A stretch of DNA of 64,000 nucleotides from Rapana venosa (GCA_028751875.1 CM054140.1:30289849-30353848); one strand, 5' to 3'; numbered from the stretch's first letter, positions 27,801 through 35,866 are shown. Translations and numbers: made by a program. The notes: generated by a model not told the origin, from the sequence alone.

Positions 27801-29460
27801 GAGCTTAGAGTGATTTGTGCAGTAAAGTTCAGGGAATGCAGAGCAAGAAGAAGAATAGAGTAAAGTGATGTTGACTGCTTGTTCTGCTGTAGTGAGAGTA
27901 GAGGGTTTAGACTCTGTGATGAGTAGGAAGAGAGGACTGAGAGGATTGGAGTCTGTTTTGGTTTCCTCTTTCTGCCTGTCAAGGTATTAGTACACATTGT
28001 CGTTTGATTGTTGTATGTTTTGTTGTATGCATGGGCACCTGACCATTCAGGACACAAAGATGTTCTTTATGGATATGTGCACAAGTGTCAACACTTGTTT
28101 TCATGGCCTTCTGTTTGTATGCTGTAAAATACTTACTGCATACACAAATAGATGACTGACTGTTGAGGTGTGAGCATAAACTTATTACGCATTCATAGAT
28201 TCATGTGTACGTTGTCATGCGTTCATGCATGCACTCACAGGAATGTGCACATTTAGGACTGGGTGGTGCACTTCAGAAATCACGCACAAGTGCACAAGGC
28301 CATGTAGTATCATTCTACATTATATTAACTGTTGAACCCATACCCTGGTATGAAACCATAAAGAAGCAAAAGGGAGACAAGTGTTAAGTGAAATCAACGC
28401 TACGTTCCCTGTGTGTGGATGCAGGTTGACCTTTGTGGATGAGGCACCAGAGGAGGGCAGCTCAGCCAAGCGGCAGAAGGACAGTGATGAAGCCAAGACA
28501 GCCAAGGCCCTGCAGGTGGAGCCGCACAGGATCCCCAACCGCGGACCCTACCCCTACAACCAGCCCAGAAAGTCAGTGCCACCTCCTCCTCCTCCTGCTT
28601 CTTCTTGTATGATCATGTGTTGTTCAGTCTCTCCACCCCTTATGTACTGAAGTTGTGAGCTTTTGTTTTGAAGGGAAATCCTCTTTCCTTGTAAGTTGTT
28701 TTTACATTTTGTTCGTGGCCAATTTAAAGAAGGAAATGTTTCTCATGCTTCCCTTGATTGTAATTAGCATGACAGATCCATTATCGCTGAAACGAGTGTA
28801 TTTTTAAAACAGTCCTGTTTTTTCCCTGGAATGTTGCTGCAGACCATTTTTGGCATTTATTATATTTCTTCCTCCTATATTTGTTGGTTTGTTTTGCATA
28901 GATTTAAAAAAAAAAAAGATAAAATTTACAGATAGAATAGTTGTTCCTGAATTTGCATGGCCAGGAAACCCAGAAGAAAAAGTTTCTTAAAGACTCATGT
29001 GTGTTCATTCTTCATTTTCTGATATCATTTTCTGTTTTTTTCTTCTATGATGATCGTATCCTGCTGATATCATTTTTTTTCTTCTGTGATGATCCTATCC
29101 TGCTGCTATCATTTTTTTTCCTTCTATGATGATCCTATCCTGCTGATATCATTTCCCTTCTATGATGATCCTATCCTGCTGATATCATTTTTTTTTTCCT
29201 TCTGTGATGATCCTATCCTGCTGACATCATTGTTGTTTCATCATCATCATTTGTTGTTGTTGTTGTTGTTGACCGTCAGGAACACCATCCCCTTCACGGC
29301 GGCGCAGGTGGAAGCCATCAAGGCGGGGATGCAGCCCGGGCTGACCATGGTGGTGGGGCCCCCAGGGACTGGCAAGACAGACGTGGCCGTGCAGGTCATC
29401 TCCAACATCTACCACAACTTCCCCGACCAGCGCACGCTGATCGTCACACACTCCAACCAG
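4588..29460 (+). CDS. AQR: AQR (Aquarius, intron-binding spliceosomal helicase), copy 1, 5' part with lesions
   Basis: AQR is an SF1 helicase of the Upf1-like group. In the spliceosome it binds intron RNA upstream of the branch point as part of the intron-binding complex (family knowledge). 24 exons are seen: 4588-4689, 6127-6187, 7020-7060, 8978-9013, 9865-9907, 11364-11438, 12367-12501, 13278-13346, 13808-13987, 14909-15090, 15645-15758, 16165-16268, 16955-17057, 17623-17743, 18186-18278, 18846-18896, 19272-19350, 20311-20410, 23880-24047, 24518-24613, 26384-26553, 27652-27780, 28425-28571, 29280-29460. Together they would give about 850 residues: the N-terminal helical-repeat and beta-barrel regions through the Walker A motif GPPGTGKT. 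Exons 3-7, 11-15, 19 and 21-24 are open. Exons 1, 2, 8, 9, 10, 16, 17, 18 and 20 carry indels or lost signals. The remaining RecA domains (DEAA motif, motifs III-VI) are not in the window. Confidence 0.92.
5731..6085 (+). mobile_element. tRNA-headed SINE in AQR intron, copy 1
   Basis: Starts with a tRNA-like head (ggcaggaaggttaagg, then B box GGTTCGATTCCC at about 5786). The central part contains 'aaatgagact..aaacca' and 'gcgcacacgttaaa', and the 3' tail is 'agagtaggccattgtgtgcc'. The same element is at 45147-45498, so the insertion predates the split of the two copies. Confidence 0.7.
6127..6187 (+). pseudogene. AQR: AQR exon 2, copy 1: +1 frameshift
   Basis: 61 nt against 60 nt in copy 2: an extra G in ctgggcaaac shifts the frame within the conserved [17 protein letters not shown] segment. 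Splice sites are intact. Confidence 0.85.
6835..6930. repeat. (GA)n microsatellite before AQR exon 3, copy 1
   Basis: About 90 bp of GA with one 'aataaa' interruption. In copy 2 (46247-46356) the interruption is shifted, i.e. the two flanking GA lengths differ. Confidence 0.95.
7020..7060 (+). CDS. AQR: AQR exon 3, copy 1
   Basis: 41 nt, encodes [13 protein letters not shown] plus two bases of the next codon. Flanked by tcaacag and gtgagt. Identical to copy 2. Confidence 0.9.
7185..7410. mobile_element. SINE fragments in AQR intron 3, copy 1
   Basis: 7188-7225 is an inverted fragment of the 'gcaaaatctcaccattggtgaacct' tail family. 7258-7410 is a 3' piece of the element at 5731 (agagtaggccattgtgtgcc through the A-rich end). 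Matching pieces are at 46610-46836. Confidence 0.6.
7962..8301 (-). mobile_element. 3' end of a non-LTR retrotransposon, only in copy 1
   Basis: On the minus strand it reads GT-rich sequence, 'gatttgaaatctgttg', 'gagtgcaagcgcttcgatttg', then 'agcgctatataaat' and an ATT-type tail. The same sequence ends the insertion at 53247-53868 in copy 2. The corresponding site in copy 2 (near 47380) lacks it. Confidence 0.75.
8978..9013 (+). CDS. AQR: AQR exon 4, copy 1
   Basis: A 36-nt exon encoding [11 protein letters not shown], framed by tttcag and gtactg. It continues phase 2 from exon 3. Short but conserved in AQR. Confidence 0.88.
9286..9600. repeat. GT and GA microsatellites, AQR intron 4, copy 1
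   Basis: Two long GT tracts and a GA tract flank a short unique island. Copy 2 (48381-48625) has a rearranged, shorter version with poly-G inserts. Confidence 0.9.
9865..9907 (+). CDS. AQR: AQR exon 5, copy 1
   Basis: 43 nt encoding [14 protein letters not shown], matching the conserved LENYLW segment of AQR. Acceptor ttacag, donor gtaagc. Confidence 0.9.
10192..10496 (+). mobile_element. Chimeric tRNA/5S rRNA-headed SINE, copy 1
   Basis: Bounded by a perfect 14 bp target-site duplication, aaagaaagtcccat, at 10178-10191 and 10497-10510. The head resembles the 5' half of a tRNA, with A box tagctcagtgg. It is followed directly by sequence resembling the 5S rRNA internal promoter: ccaagttaagcagcgtcg (A box) and agttggatgggtgaccg (C box). 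No tRNA B box is seen. The body (gtaaatgggtacctgcc, gaagtgaggtctctgacg) leads to a tttacctttacc tail and poly-T. The same insertion is at 49217-49523. Confidence 0.85.
11364..11438 (+). CDS. AQR: AQR exon 6, copy 1
   Basis: 75 nt, encodes [20 protein letters not shown] and on to VPAWE, conserved in the AQR helical domain. Identical to copy 2. Confidence 0.92.
11560..11646. repeat. Short GT/GAGT tandem, copy 1
   Basis: A 30 bp unit (gtgtgtgtctgtgtgagagtgagtgagt) occurs three times here and two times in copy 2 (50573-50638). Confidence 0.9.
12367..12501 (+). CDS. AQR: AQR exon 7, copy 1
   Basis: 135 nt, 45 codons: [18 protein letters not shown] then [20 protein letters not shown] and HLFNSL. 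Acceptor ttccag, donor gtgagc. One Ala/Thr difference from copy 2. Confidence 0.93.
12586..12830 (+). pseudogene. Non-LTR retrotransposon C-terminal fragment, copy 1
   Basis: Intronic frame with [23 protein letters not shown] and NRERWGRLI, the motif set that ends many non-LTR retrotransposon ORF2 proteins. It is 5' truncated, with no reverse transcriptase core. The 3' end runs into a short GAA stretch. A copy is at 51575-51810, and a 3' end with a longer (GAA)n tail is at 40410-40511. Confidence 0.75.
13278..13346 (+). pseudogene. AQR: AQR exon 8, copy 1: compensating indels
   Basis: One G is missing in gagttgac and one T is extra in ctcttcc, so the frame is wrong between them. Copy 2 gives [18 protein letters not shown] here. 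Confidence 0.82.
13808..13987 (+). pseudogene. AQR: AQR exon 9, copy 1: several indels
   Basis: 180 nt against 178 in copy 2, with indels in aggagagg, ttgggaag, ctgccagcc and gaagagatgggg. The second half ([18 protein letters not shown]) is intact. Confidence 0.82.
14045..14165 (+). mobile_element. SINE tail family copy
   Basis: Contains gcggctaccttcatgg, cgtatgcacaaaatctcac, ttggtgaacctc, agttctagcc and an AAG/A-rich end. Related pieces occur at 7188, 34485, 36260, 39368, 40975 and 53030. Confidence 0.55.
14909..15090 (+). pseudogene. AQR: AQR exon 10, copy 1: +1 and +2 insertions
   Basis: 182 nt against 179. An extra G in cagcgtgcc and two extra bases in tccaccacctc disturb the frame between them. 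Conserved [17 protein letters not shown] precedes the lesions. Confidence 0.84.
15398..15490. repeat. CA microsatellite, AQR intron 10, copy 1
   Basis: Mixed CT/CA tract followed by an A run. The equivalent at 54955-55115 in copy 2 is about twice as long. Confidence 0.9.
15645..15758 (+). CDS. AQR: AQR exon 11, copy 1
   Basis: 114 nt, 38 codons, starting [18 protein letters not shown] and ending HYNRVTALQ. Identical to copy 2. Confidence 0.93.
15770..15975. repeat. GT/GAGT microsatellite directly after AQR exon 11, copy 1
   Basis: A GT run, then about twelve GTGA units, then GA/GT. It begins about 12 bp past the splice donor. Confidence 0.95.
16165..16268 (+). CDS. AQR: AQR exon 12, copy 1
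   Basis: 104 nt: [20 protein letters not shown] then [13 protein letters not shown], a very conserved AQR block (NVA.VDTRESL). Acceptor cttcag, donor gtcagt. Confidence 0.94.
16375..16690. repeat. CA/CATA microsatellite, AQR intron 12, copy 1
   Basis: Long imperfect CA tract with CATA and GCAC variants, then GT. Matches 55990-56335 in copy 2, where the pure CA part is longer. The apparent His/Thr and Cys/Val frames are artefacts. Confidence 0.95.
16955..17057 (+). CDS. AQR: AQR exon 13, copy 1
   Basis: 103 nt: [18 protein letters not shown] then [16 protein letters not shown], corresponding to the LCLLP..FLLELLV region of AQR. Identical in copy 2. Confidence 0.92.
17623..17743 (+). CDS. AQR: AQR exon 14, copy 1
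   Basis: 121 nt, contains [20 protein letters not shown], one of the most conserved AQR stretches. Acceptor ttgccag, donor gtgag. Confidence 0.96.
18186..18278 (+). CDS. AQR: AQR exon 15, copy 1
   Basis: 93 nt: [20 protein letters not shown] then NFNLFRL. Copy 1 has Gly where copy 2 and the family have Glu (LEST), a possible base error. Confidence 0.95.
18846..18896 (+). pseudogene. AQR: AQR exon 16, copy 1: +2 frameshift
   Basis: 51 nt against 49. Two extra bases in cacaaaaatg disrupt the frame after [11 protein letters not shown]. Splice sites are kept. Confidence 0.82.
19272..19350 (+). pseudogene. AQR: AQR exon 17, copy 1: compensating indels
   Basis: An extra base in gatgtgtcac and a missing base in cagccattg. 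[10 protein letters not shown] in the middle survives in a shifted frame. Confidence 0.82.
20311..20410 (+). pseudogene. AQR: AQR exon 18, copy 1: indels and lost splice donor
   Basis: Compared with 59951-60050 there are indels in gtgccaaacccc and cagggggcgttgccc, and the donor GT after gtgggaag reads GG. The 90 bp minisatellite starts exactly at this donor. Confidence 0.8.
20411..23455. repeat. 90 bp minisatellite in AQR intron 18, copy 1 (about 33 units)
   Basis: Each unit contains ggtgggtagagaatggattg, tttacattgattgtgtag, tttctggtgttagtgg and gcatatcttgtagttaagag. Units vary by small indels, often in homopolymers. The array starts at the exon 18 donor and every unit repeats the donor-like agaggtgggtag. 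A retroelement 3' end interrupts it at about 23108-23265. Confidence 0.97.
23108..23265 (+). mobile_element. Retroelement 3' end inside the minisatellite, copy 1
   Basis: Sequence with gaatggaagcgctctgattt, tatagcgctctataaattcc and (ATT)n interrupts the array near its 3' end. It sits at the same relative place as 61208-61388 in copy 2. Confidence 0.75.
23880..24047 (+). CDS. AQR: AQR exon 19, copy 1
   Basis: 168 nt: [20 protein letters not shown], then [20 protein letters not shown] and KVIEE. Fully open. Acceptor ctctccag, donor gttggt. Confidence 0.96.
24518..24613 (+). pseudogene. AQR: AQR exon 20, copy 1: frameshifted
   Basis: Fragments in different frames give LRGDK, RT and [17 protein letters not shown], matching the family segment PEPRPNLRG..RTFRVFLDPNQYQ.DM. 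At least two bases are missing around acgtaagggtggg. Acceptor ttttag; donor probably gtagtt. Borders are approximate. Confidence 0.65.
24644..24800. repeat. CA microsatellite after AQR exon 20
   Basis: Nearly pure CA with GCAC variants, leading directly into the 47 bp minisatellite. Confidence 0.95.
24801..26020. repeat. 47 bp minisatellite in AQR intron 20 (about 26 units)
   Basis: Unit: ttatgatggtgccatagt, cttatcagaatgtg, ccatataggctgtgt. Units differ by single bases (gtggcat/gtgccat/atgccat; ccatag/ccatgg) in blocks, suggesting expansion of neighbouring variants. Unlike the 90 bp array it has few indels. The copy 2 counterpart lies outside the window. Confidence 0.97.
26384..26553 (+). 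CDS. AQR: AQR exon 21, copy 1
   Basis: 170 nt: [20 protein letters not shown], then [12 protein letters not shown] and [12 protein letters not shown]. Near-identical to vertebrate AQR. Acceptor tttcag, donor gtgagg. Confidence 0.96.
26554..27651. other. AQR intron 21
   Basis: No second gene. 26590-26780 is weakly tRNA-SINE-like (ccatagcatagaggtcaag). 27525-27600 carries an inverted piece of a repeat also seen at about 40820 (tgtctgtcatatgagcgaaa). Confidence 0.4.
27652..27780 (+). CDS. AQR: AQR exon 22, copy 1
   Basis: 129 nt: [20 protein letters not shown] then [12 protein letters not shown], matching the LDFNDTF..EHLKASFP segment of the family. Acceptor ggcag, donor gtaagg. Confidence 0.94.
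28425..28571 (+). CDS. AQR: AQR exon 23, copy 1
   Basis: 147 nt: an acidic/lysine-rich linker ([19 protein letters not shown]) followed by the invariant [17 protein letters not shown] that leads into the helicase core. Donor gtcagt. Confidence 0.95.
29041..29235. repeat. Imperfect tandem repeat upstream of the Walker A exon
   Basis: About five units of tatgatgatcctatcctgct plus gatatcatttttttt. They form a repeated pyrimidine-rich stretch ending 45 bp before the acceptor of exon 24. Confidence 0.85.
29280..29460 (+). CDS. AQR: AQR exon 24, copy 1 (Walker A / motif I)
   Basis: 181 nt: [20 protein letters not shown], then [20 protein letters not shown] and [16 protein letters not shown]. Contains the Q-motif-like region, the ATP-binding GPPGTGKT and motif Ia (TLIVTHSNQ) of SF1 helicases. 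This is the last AQR exon found. The rest of the helicase is missing to the right. Confidence 0.97.
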
Positions 29461-29474
29461 GTGCAGGAAGGAGA

Positions 29475-29508
29475 GGGGAGGGAGAGGGGAGGGGAGGGGA
29501 GGGGAGGG
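29475..29508 (+). other. Potential G-quadruplex tract
   Basis: Seven runs of 3-4 G separated by single A or AGA spacers, starting about 14 bp after the donor of exon 24. Satisfies the usual G4 pattern on the RNA strand. Confidence 0.75.
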
Positions 29509-29899
29509 TTTGAAGAGAGGTGGGGTGGGGGTGGAGAGGGGAGAGGAAAGGAGAGAGATGCTTCTTGTTGACATGTTGGGTTGTTGGAGCTTACTAACAT
29601 GCTGAAGTGCTGAAAGCCTCGTTAATAATGGAGGTGTGTTTAGAGGAGGTAGGAGGGGGATAGAGATTGCACAAGAAGAAAGATGGAATCTTCATTATTA
29701 CGTTTGTTTATCTTGTCTATTTATTTTATTTATCTGATGCAGAGTTATATACTTATTATGAGTAGTTGTATAGTTTTGAGAAAGAAAATGACCATTGTGC
29801 TTTAAAGCAGAATGATATATATAGGGTTTTTGTGTGCTTTGTACATATTATCGCAATTCTGCCGTTTTGTGAAGAGAAAATTGTCTCCTTGAATATTAG

Positions 29900-32635
29900 A
29901 ATTTTTTCCCCATTTTTCCTTTTTGTGCCCAAAGGACTTTATGGGCCAAGTTTTTTTCTGTCAGTCTTTTATACCTGACTTCTTTAGTTCCTCCTTTCCA
30001 AAGGTTTTTGCAACCTGTTCATTCTCTTTTGTAAGCTGGACTGTAGGGTAGTTGGCGTCTGCTTGTCCAGTCTTCCCAAGTTTTTTCTTGTTTGTTTTTT
30101 GCGTCTTACGTCAGAAATATGTCCTGGTTGCTTGTATTACATGTTGGGTTGCTGTCTGTTTTTGTCGGCTTAAAACCCTGTTGAGAAGAATTGCCTGGTT
30201 TGACGGCGTCCCCTGTGCGTCGGGCCCCCGGTAAAAGAGGCCTTGGAAAAAAAACTTAGGGTGAGAGGGGGTTTCCCTTTCCGTTTGGCAGCTTTGAAAA
30301 GCTCCCTGTTTTTTTTTGGGGTTTTTCTAAAGTAATTTTTGAAATGTCTTAGGACTGTCGCCCCAAATCTTAGATTTTTTTAGTGACAGTTTTTCCTAAA
30401 TTTTTTGTGTTCAGCTTGTAAAGAGTTAAGGGAAGTTTAGGGACCTCAGATTGTGGAATGCATCAGGGGAAGGGGGGGGGTGATGGTTCCTATTACCAAA
30501 AAAGCTCTCACTGGGGGGGGAAAATTTATGGTAAATTCTGAAAAAAGCTGGTAGGGGATGGGGGTGTGTGTTAGTTTTAAAGGCTTGACAAAAATGTTGT
30601 TGTTTTTAGTCTTGTTTTAATTTTTGAGTAGCTACACATAACATTTTTAAAAAAGAATTTTTATTTTGATTGGGTGCCCCCGCTCGAAATTTCATTTTAA
30701 AAGGGGGGGGCTTTAAACATCAAACGGGTTTCTTGGGGTTGAAAATTTTTGGGGCAATCTTTCGACCCTTTGATTCCCTTTTTTAAGGGGGTATTTTCCT
30801 CTGGGTTAACATCAGCGCAGATCCACTCCCCCAAAAAGCTTTCGGTGAGGCTATAAACCGGGCCCCCTTTTGTTAAACGCACCCCAAACTCTTCCCAAAA
30901 ATTTTAAAAACCCGTTTCCGCTTTTCAAAAGAGTAGGCCCATTGGTGCAGTGGGAAAAGATGACAGAATTTAAAAAAAACCGATACACAGGGGACGGGTG
31001 TAAAAAAGTACATAGGCTTTTTTTCCATTATCCCGATTAAAAGAATTTTTTAAAAAAAAAGGTTGGAAAATGGATTAAATTTTGCTTGAGAAAAAAACAT
31101 GCCTTACCCGGGGATTAATTTTTTTAAGGTGTGCCTGTTGTTGTTATTTCTTTGGGTTTTGTTTCGAATGGATAAAAAATTTGAAAGGAGTGGTTGAAAT
31201 GTGTTGTGGGGGTTTGGGACGGTGAGTAAACCCTATTTCTGGGAGCGGGGATTTTGGATGGGGGTGAAGCGACTGCAGGAGAGTTGGGAGTCAGTGGACA
31301 TGTCCTAACCTGGAAACGCCGGCTATTTTTGTACCAAGTTTTTTTGGGTTTTTTGCTGTTGTTGTTGTTTTGTTGTACCTTCATAATTCATTTTTTTTTT
31401 CTGCTTTCTGGGTGGGTGAGATAGGGGGTTTGTTCTATTTTTAGTCTTTACACTGTCCCATGTACATTTTAATAAACCGTCTCAAGTAACCATCGTTTTT
31501 AGAGATGTCTAGATTAAAGATGTTCTCTGAAAATTGCCTTCTCTTGACAAAAAATGCCCAAACCCTTTTAAGTATTTTAAAACTGGTGCACAGAACAAAT
31601 TACAGTAAAATGCACATAAAAACCGAAACCATGCTCGAGGGACCAAACACAAATCTCTTCCATTAAAACAGCTTTAATAAACTCGGGAAAAAACCAGTTT
31701 TATAATTGCTGTTAAGTTTTAGGTGTTGTTTCGACAAACACTCTCTTTGCAAAATTCATCACCAGACCTGTCAGTGTTAAATCAAATTTTGGCTATTAGT
31801 GCAATTCGAAAGTACCTGTCCACAGTGAACAGCCAATTGCATTCTCCTTCTTTTACGTTGAAAATTTCAAATTTTCTTTTGTTGGGCTGCCGCATCATGT
31901 ATCCAATCCCTTCAACGTATCAAAATCGCAGCTGATTGTTCTCAAAAAAAAAAATTTGGAATTACTCCTCTCTTGCGATATCTCCACTGGCTGCCTGTGC
32001 CCCAGAGAGTTTAAAATTTTAAATCATCCCCGGGTTAAAATGTTCCCAAAATGCACCTCCTACCTCTGTGAATGTCTTAACCCGAACTTTCACGTTCCCT
32101 CCGCTCTGTGGGAGTACCTTGTGCCCTTTCCTAGATTCACCAATCCACGTTGGCCCCGCTCTTTTCCCATTTCGGGTCCCTGAACCCCGGGAAAGACTCC
32201 CCCCTTTTTTTTGCCAGAAACCCTATTATGCACTTTTAACCCGCCCCAAGACATATTTATTTCAAACCTAAAGTTTCCCCCCCTTTCCCGTTCCCCTATA
32301 TAATATCCCAATTAAAACCCCCTGTCCTATCATCCCCGCTAAAGTTAGATGTGTGAGTGTTTGAGTGGCTTTTGAAAAAACATTTGCTATTGAATTTTAT
32401 TTAATAGATTGTGAGCCGCAACATGTTTGTAATTTTTATCCCAACTGACTGGTTGTTACACAAAACTAAAGGACTTTTAAATTTTTTAAAACGGAAATTT
32501 ACGTGTGCAAAAATATGACGTAAAGGCCCCGCAGTAAGATTAAGGGGCAACCCTTTGGTTTAGAAGTTGTGGATATGCTGTGCAGGGCCTTTTCCGATGG
32601 GGGGAGTTCCGAGTAAGTGAAGGCCCCAAAGACAA
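29900..32635. other. Noisy sequence with decayed repeats; no AQR exon found
   Basis: Dense homopolymers of G, T, A and C, unlike the rest of the window, point to poor consensus. Recognisable debris: 30775-30870 resembles the repeat at 40700 (ttaacatcagcgcaga), and 30910-31060 resembles the SINE tail at 5930. AQR exon 25 and later were not recognised. Confidence 0.6.
31720..32330 (+). pseudogene. Decayed CR1/L2-like reverse transcriptase C-terminus
   Basis: Fragments in shifting frames (LSVLNQILAISAIRK; then LLLSCDISTGCLCP; then YLCECLNPNF) parallel the 'RYLHWLPV...PSYL' end of CR1/L2-type reverse transcriptases. The better copy is at 53260-53610. Heavily frameshifted. Confidence 0.6.
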
Positions 32636-33395
32636 GGGAAGTGTGTGTTTTGGTTTTTTGTGGTGTTGTGTGTGTGTGTTTTGGTGTGTGTGTGTTTTGT
32701 TGGTGTGTATTGGTTTGGTATGTGTTTGTTGTGTTGTGTGGTGTGGTGTGTGCCTCTGTGTGTGCCTCTGTGTGTGCCTTGGTGTGTTGTGTGGTGTGTG
32801 GTATTGTGTGTGTGTGTGTGTGGTGTTGTGTGGTGTGGTGTTGGTGTGTGTGTATGTGTGTGTGGTGTATGTTTGTGTGTGGTGTGCCTTGTGTGTGTGT
32901 GGTTTTGTTTGTGTGCCTCTGTGTGTGGTTGTGTATGGTTTTTGTGGGGGGTGTATGTGGTGTGTGCTTGTGTTTTGTGGGGTGTGTGCCTGTTGGTGGT
33001 GTGTGTGTGTGTTGTGTATGCCTCTGTGCGTTGTGTGTGGTGTGGGTGAGTGGGTGTTTTTTGTGTGGTTGTGTATTTTTGTGTGTTGTTGTGTGGCATT
33101 GGTGTGTGTGTGATATGTTTGTTTGTATGGTGTGGTGTGTGCATTGGGGTGTGTGTGTGGTTTTTGTGGTATGTGTGTGTGTGTGTGTGTGTGGGGGGGG
33201 AGGGTGTGTGTGTGTGGTTGTTATTGTGTTGGGGGGTGTGTTGTGTGTGTGTGGTATGTGGTTGTGCATGTGGTGTGTGTGTTTTGTGTAGTGTGAGTAT
33301 GTGGTGTGAGTGTGGTATGGTGGGGTGTGTGTGTGGGGTGTAGTTTTAGGGTGTGTGTGTGCGTGGTGTGTGTGTATGTGTGTGATGTGTGTGTG
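32636..33395. repeat. 750 bp imperfect GT tract next to the gap
   Basis: GT with TG/GTT/CCT variants, directly followed by short noisy sequence and the gap. Long apparent frames (Cys/Val or His/Thr) are repeat artefacts. Confidence 0.95.
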
Positions 33396-33500
33396 ACAAT
33401 TCAAAGACAAATTCTTTTTTTGTGAGGGTTAGAAAAAGCATCCATGTGTTTTTTTTTTTAAAATTGGCCCTTTTGTTGTGGGTGGTGGGGTGGGGTTTTT

Positions 33501-34000
33501 NNNNNNNNNNNNNNNNNNNNNNNNNNNNNNNNNNNNNNNNNNNNNNNNNNNNNNNNNNNNNNNNNNNNNNNNNNNNNNNNNNNNNNNNNNNNNNNNNNNN
33601 NNNNNNNNNNNNNNNNNNNNNNNNNNNNNNNNNNNNNNNNNNNNNNNNNNNNNNNNNNNNNNNNNNNNNNNNNNNNNNNNNNNNNNNNNNNNNNNNNNNN
33701 NNNNNNNNNNNNNNNNNNNNNNNNNNNNNNNNNNNNNNNNNNNNNNNNNNNNNNNNNNNNNNNNNNNNNNNNNNNNNNNNNNNNNNNNNNNNNNNNNNNN
33801 NNNNNNNNNNNNNNNNNNNNNNNNNNNNNNNNNNNNNNNNNNNNNNNNNNNNNNNNNNNNNNNNNNNNNNNNNNNNNNNNNNNNNNNNNNNNNNNNNNNN
33901 NNNNNNNNNNNNNNNNNNNNNNNNNNNNNNNNNNNNNNNNNNNNNNNNNNNNNNNNNNNNNNNNNNNNNNNNNNNNNNNNNNNNNNNNNNNNNNNNNNNN
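33501..34000. other. Assembly gap, 500 N
   Basis: Exactly 500 undetermined bases, a conventional scaffolding placeholder, so the true distance is unknown. Confidence 1.
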
Positions 34001-35341
34001 ACAGGTCACCAATCACTTGCAGGAGATTTTCCTCTGAATGAACAGAAAGCAAAAAATATCCATTATCTGAGCTGTATCTCAGCAAACTTGGAATAGAGCT
34101 GAGAGTGCCTTTCAAAATCACAGAAAAAGCCCACTTCTCAGTTAAATAAGGTTTTCAAAATTGATAATAATTAGTGTTCCCTGATCTGGTATGGCTAAAA
34201 AGATTAGGATGACTCAAAGACGTTTACCAAAAATGACTGTAACGAAAACTGCAGAAGACTTGAACAAAAATGTTGCATGTATTATAAAAAAACCAACCAA
34301 TTTTTTAAAATCTAAAAACATTTTGTCACTGCTACTTCCACCATTATGCTTGTTCTCTCATGCATGTCAGTATAAGTACACACTCACTTCTCTATACCAA
34401 TTGTTGTCATTTCATCATTCACAGTGGAGAAATTACTGTTTATGATGTTTGTTGTTGATGTCCTCGTCTACACCTCTGAGGTTCACCAACAGTAAGATTT
34501 TGGTGCATACAACCATTTTCGCCCACCACGAATGTAGAGCCATTCCAACTTCCAGGATTGATGATTTTTAACATGCTATGAAAATTACTCGCATAGAAAA
34601 GTTCCCAAGCCAGCGGGTTTAAAACTCAAGAAATAACAGTCCACTATGGATACTGGTACCAGTTACCAATTTTTCTTTGATTTTTTTTTTTTTTTTTGGG
34701 GGGGGGGAACCAAGACTAGGGTTGAAACTGAAAAAAAAGAAGAAATCTCTGTGCAATGATTTTGTCCTCTTCTCTTGTCCCGACTCTCCCTCTCTCTTAA
34801 TTCTCCTTCCCTCCTTCCCCCACCCCTCCTTGAGTCTCTTCTCTTCTCTCTCTTGCTTTTTTTCTCTCCTCATGATAGTATGTTCTTTCGAGCCAGAAGG
34901 CCCATAGAGCCGGAGCTTATCCGGGTTTCTGTAGCGTTAAGCGAACTGATGGTTTTTCACCACCCCTGTGACAGGACGCTAGTCTGTCGCCAGATACTTC
35001 CCCAGCAGAGCTGGTACCCACTTGTACACCTGGGTGGAGTGAGGAAAATAGGAGTAAAGTGTCTTTCCCAAGGGCACAACACCGAGCCGAGCGGGGACTC
35101 CTCATGATACCTCCATGTAAAAAAAAAAAGTTTCCTTTCTATGTCTTTGCTGATCACTGATTTGTGTGATGAGACATTAAACTAAATTCCATTAAAAAAC
35201 CAAACAAAACCAAAAAACCAAACACAAAACTCCCTTCACCCTGACCAAACAGGCTTGAATCAAGAAGACACAGCCATGCTTCCTTTCCTGGATGTTATAG
35301 TTGACGAGATAAGTTAGAGGCAATATAAAAGACAAACTTAC
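34001..35341. other. Repeat debris right of the gap
   Basis: No CYP exon 4 or later is seen. 34485-34550 is an inverted SINE-tail copy. 34870-35110 (minus strand) carries ttgtgcccttgggaaagac, gtacaagtgggtaccagct and agcgtcctgtcacagggg, a dispersed repeat of SINE style. 35140-35200 has gtgatgagacattaaac, a SINE core fragment. Confidence 0.5.
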
Positions 35342-35866
35342 CATTCAGCGTTGTGGGATCCCCTGATGCTTCTTTCCTTTTGATTTCCCTGATGTACGCA
35401 CCAATGAAATCATTTACACAGGCCTCATCATAATCTTGGACATGTTCAGCGTAAAGTTCTTTCAGAAAGTTGCCAATCATATCTCCCTTTTTGCTTATCC
35501 TTTCAAAAGCAAACAAGTCCCCAGGTAGAAATCGCAGGGCAGGAAGGAAATTTAATATAGCAGCCTTTCCACCTATATCCTTCATATTTTCTTGAAGCGC
35601 TGTGACATATTTCAAGAATACAGGGTCACCATGTTCATAGTGTTTTCCCCAAATGATCGAACAAATAATGTTAGCTATACTGTGGTGAATGGTACAGCTT
35701 GGGTTAAACGGCAGACCGTTTTCACTCTCTAACTCTTTCAGAAAATCCACAACCTCCTCCTTGATTTTCTCTGCCAGGATGTTTTTTCCCATACCCATCT
35801 CTCGCAGAATATCAAGCGTCACCTTGCGTTGTTCTTGCCATGTCTCGCCAGAAGACAGTGCAACAC
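35342..35866 (-). CDS. Cytochrome P450 (CYP2-like) exon 3
   Basis: 175 codons continuing phase 1 from exon 2. It starts VALSSGETWQEQRKVTLDIL, where W-Q-E-Q-R is the helix C WxxxR motif that contacts a haem propionate. It runs through helices D-G and ends ASGDPTTLNG before a GTAAGT donor (35341-35336). Acceptor tttgcag is at 35867. Open throughout. The I-helix AGxxT, K-helix ExxR and Cys haem loop are expected in later exons, to the left, and were not found before the gap, so the gene is partial. Confidence 0.92.

Noticed and set aside
32499..33410. Long His/Thr-rich and Cys/Val-rich frames
   Set aside because: Both are translations of a GT/CA microsatellite. No codon structure or conserved motif.
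33389..34121. Frames crossing the gap
   Set aside because: They consist almost wholly of undetermined bases.
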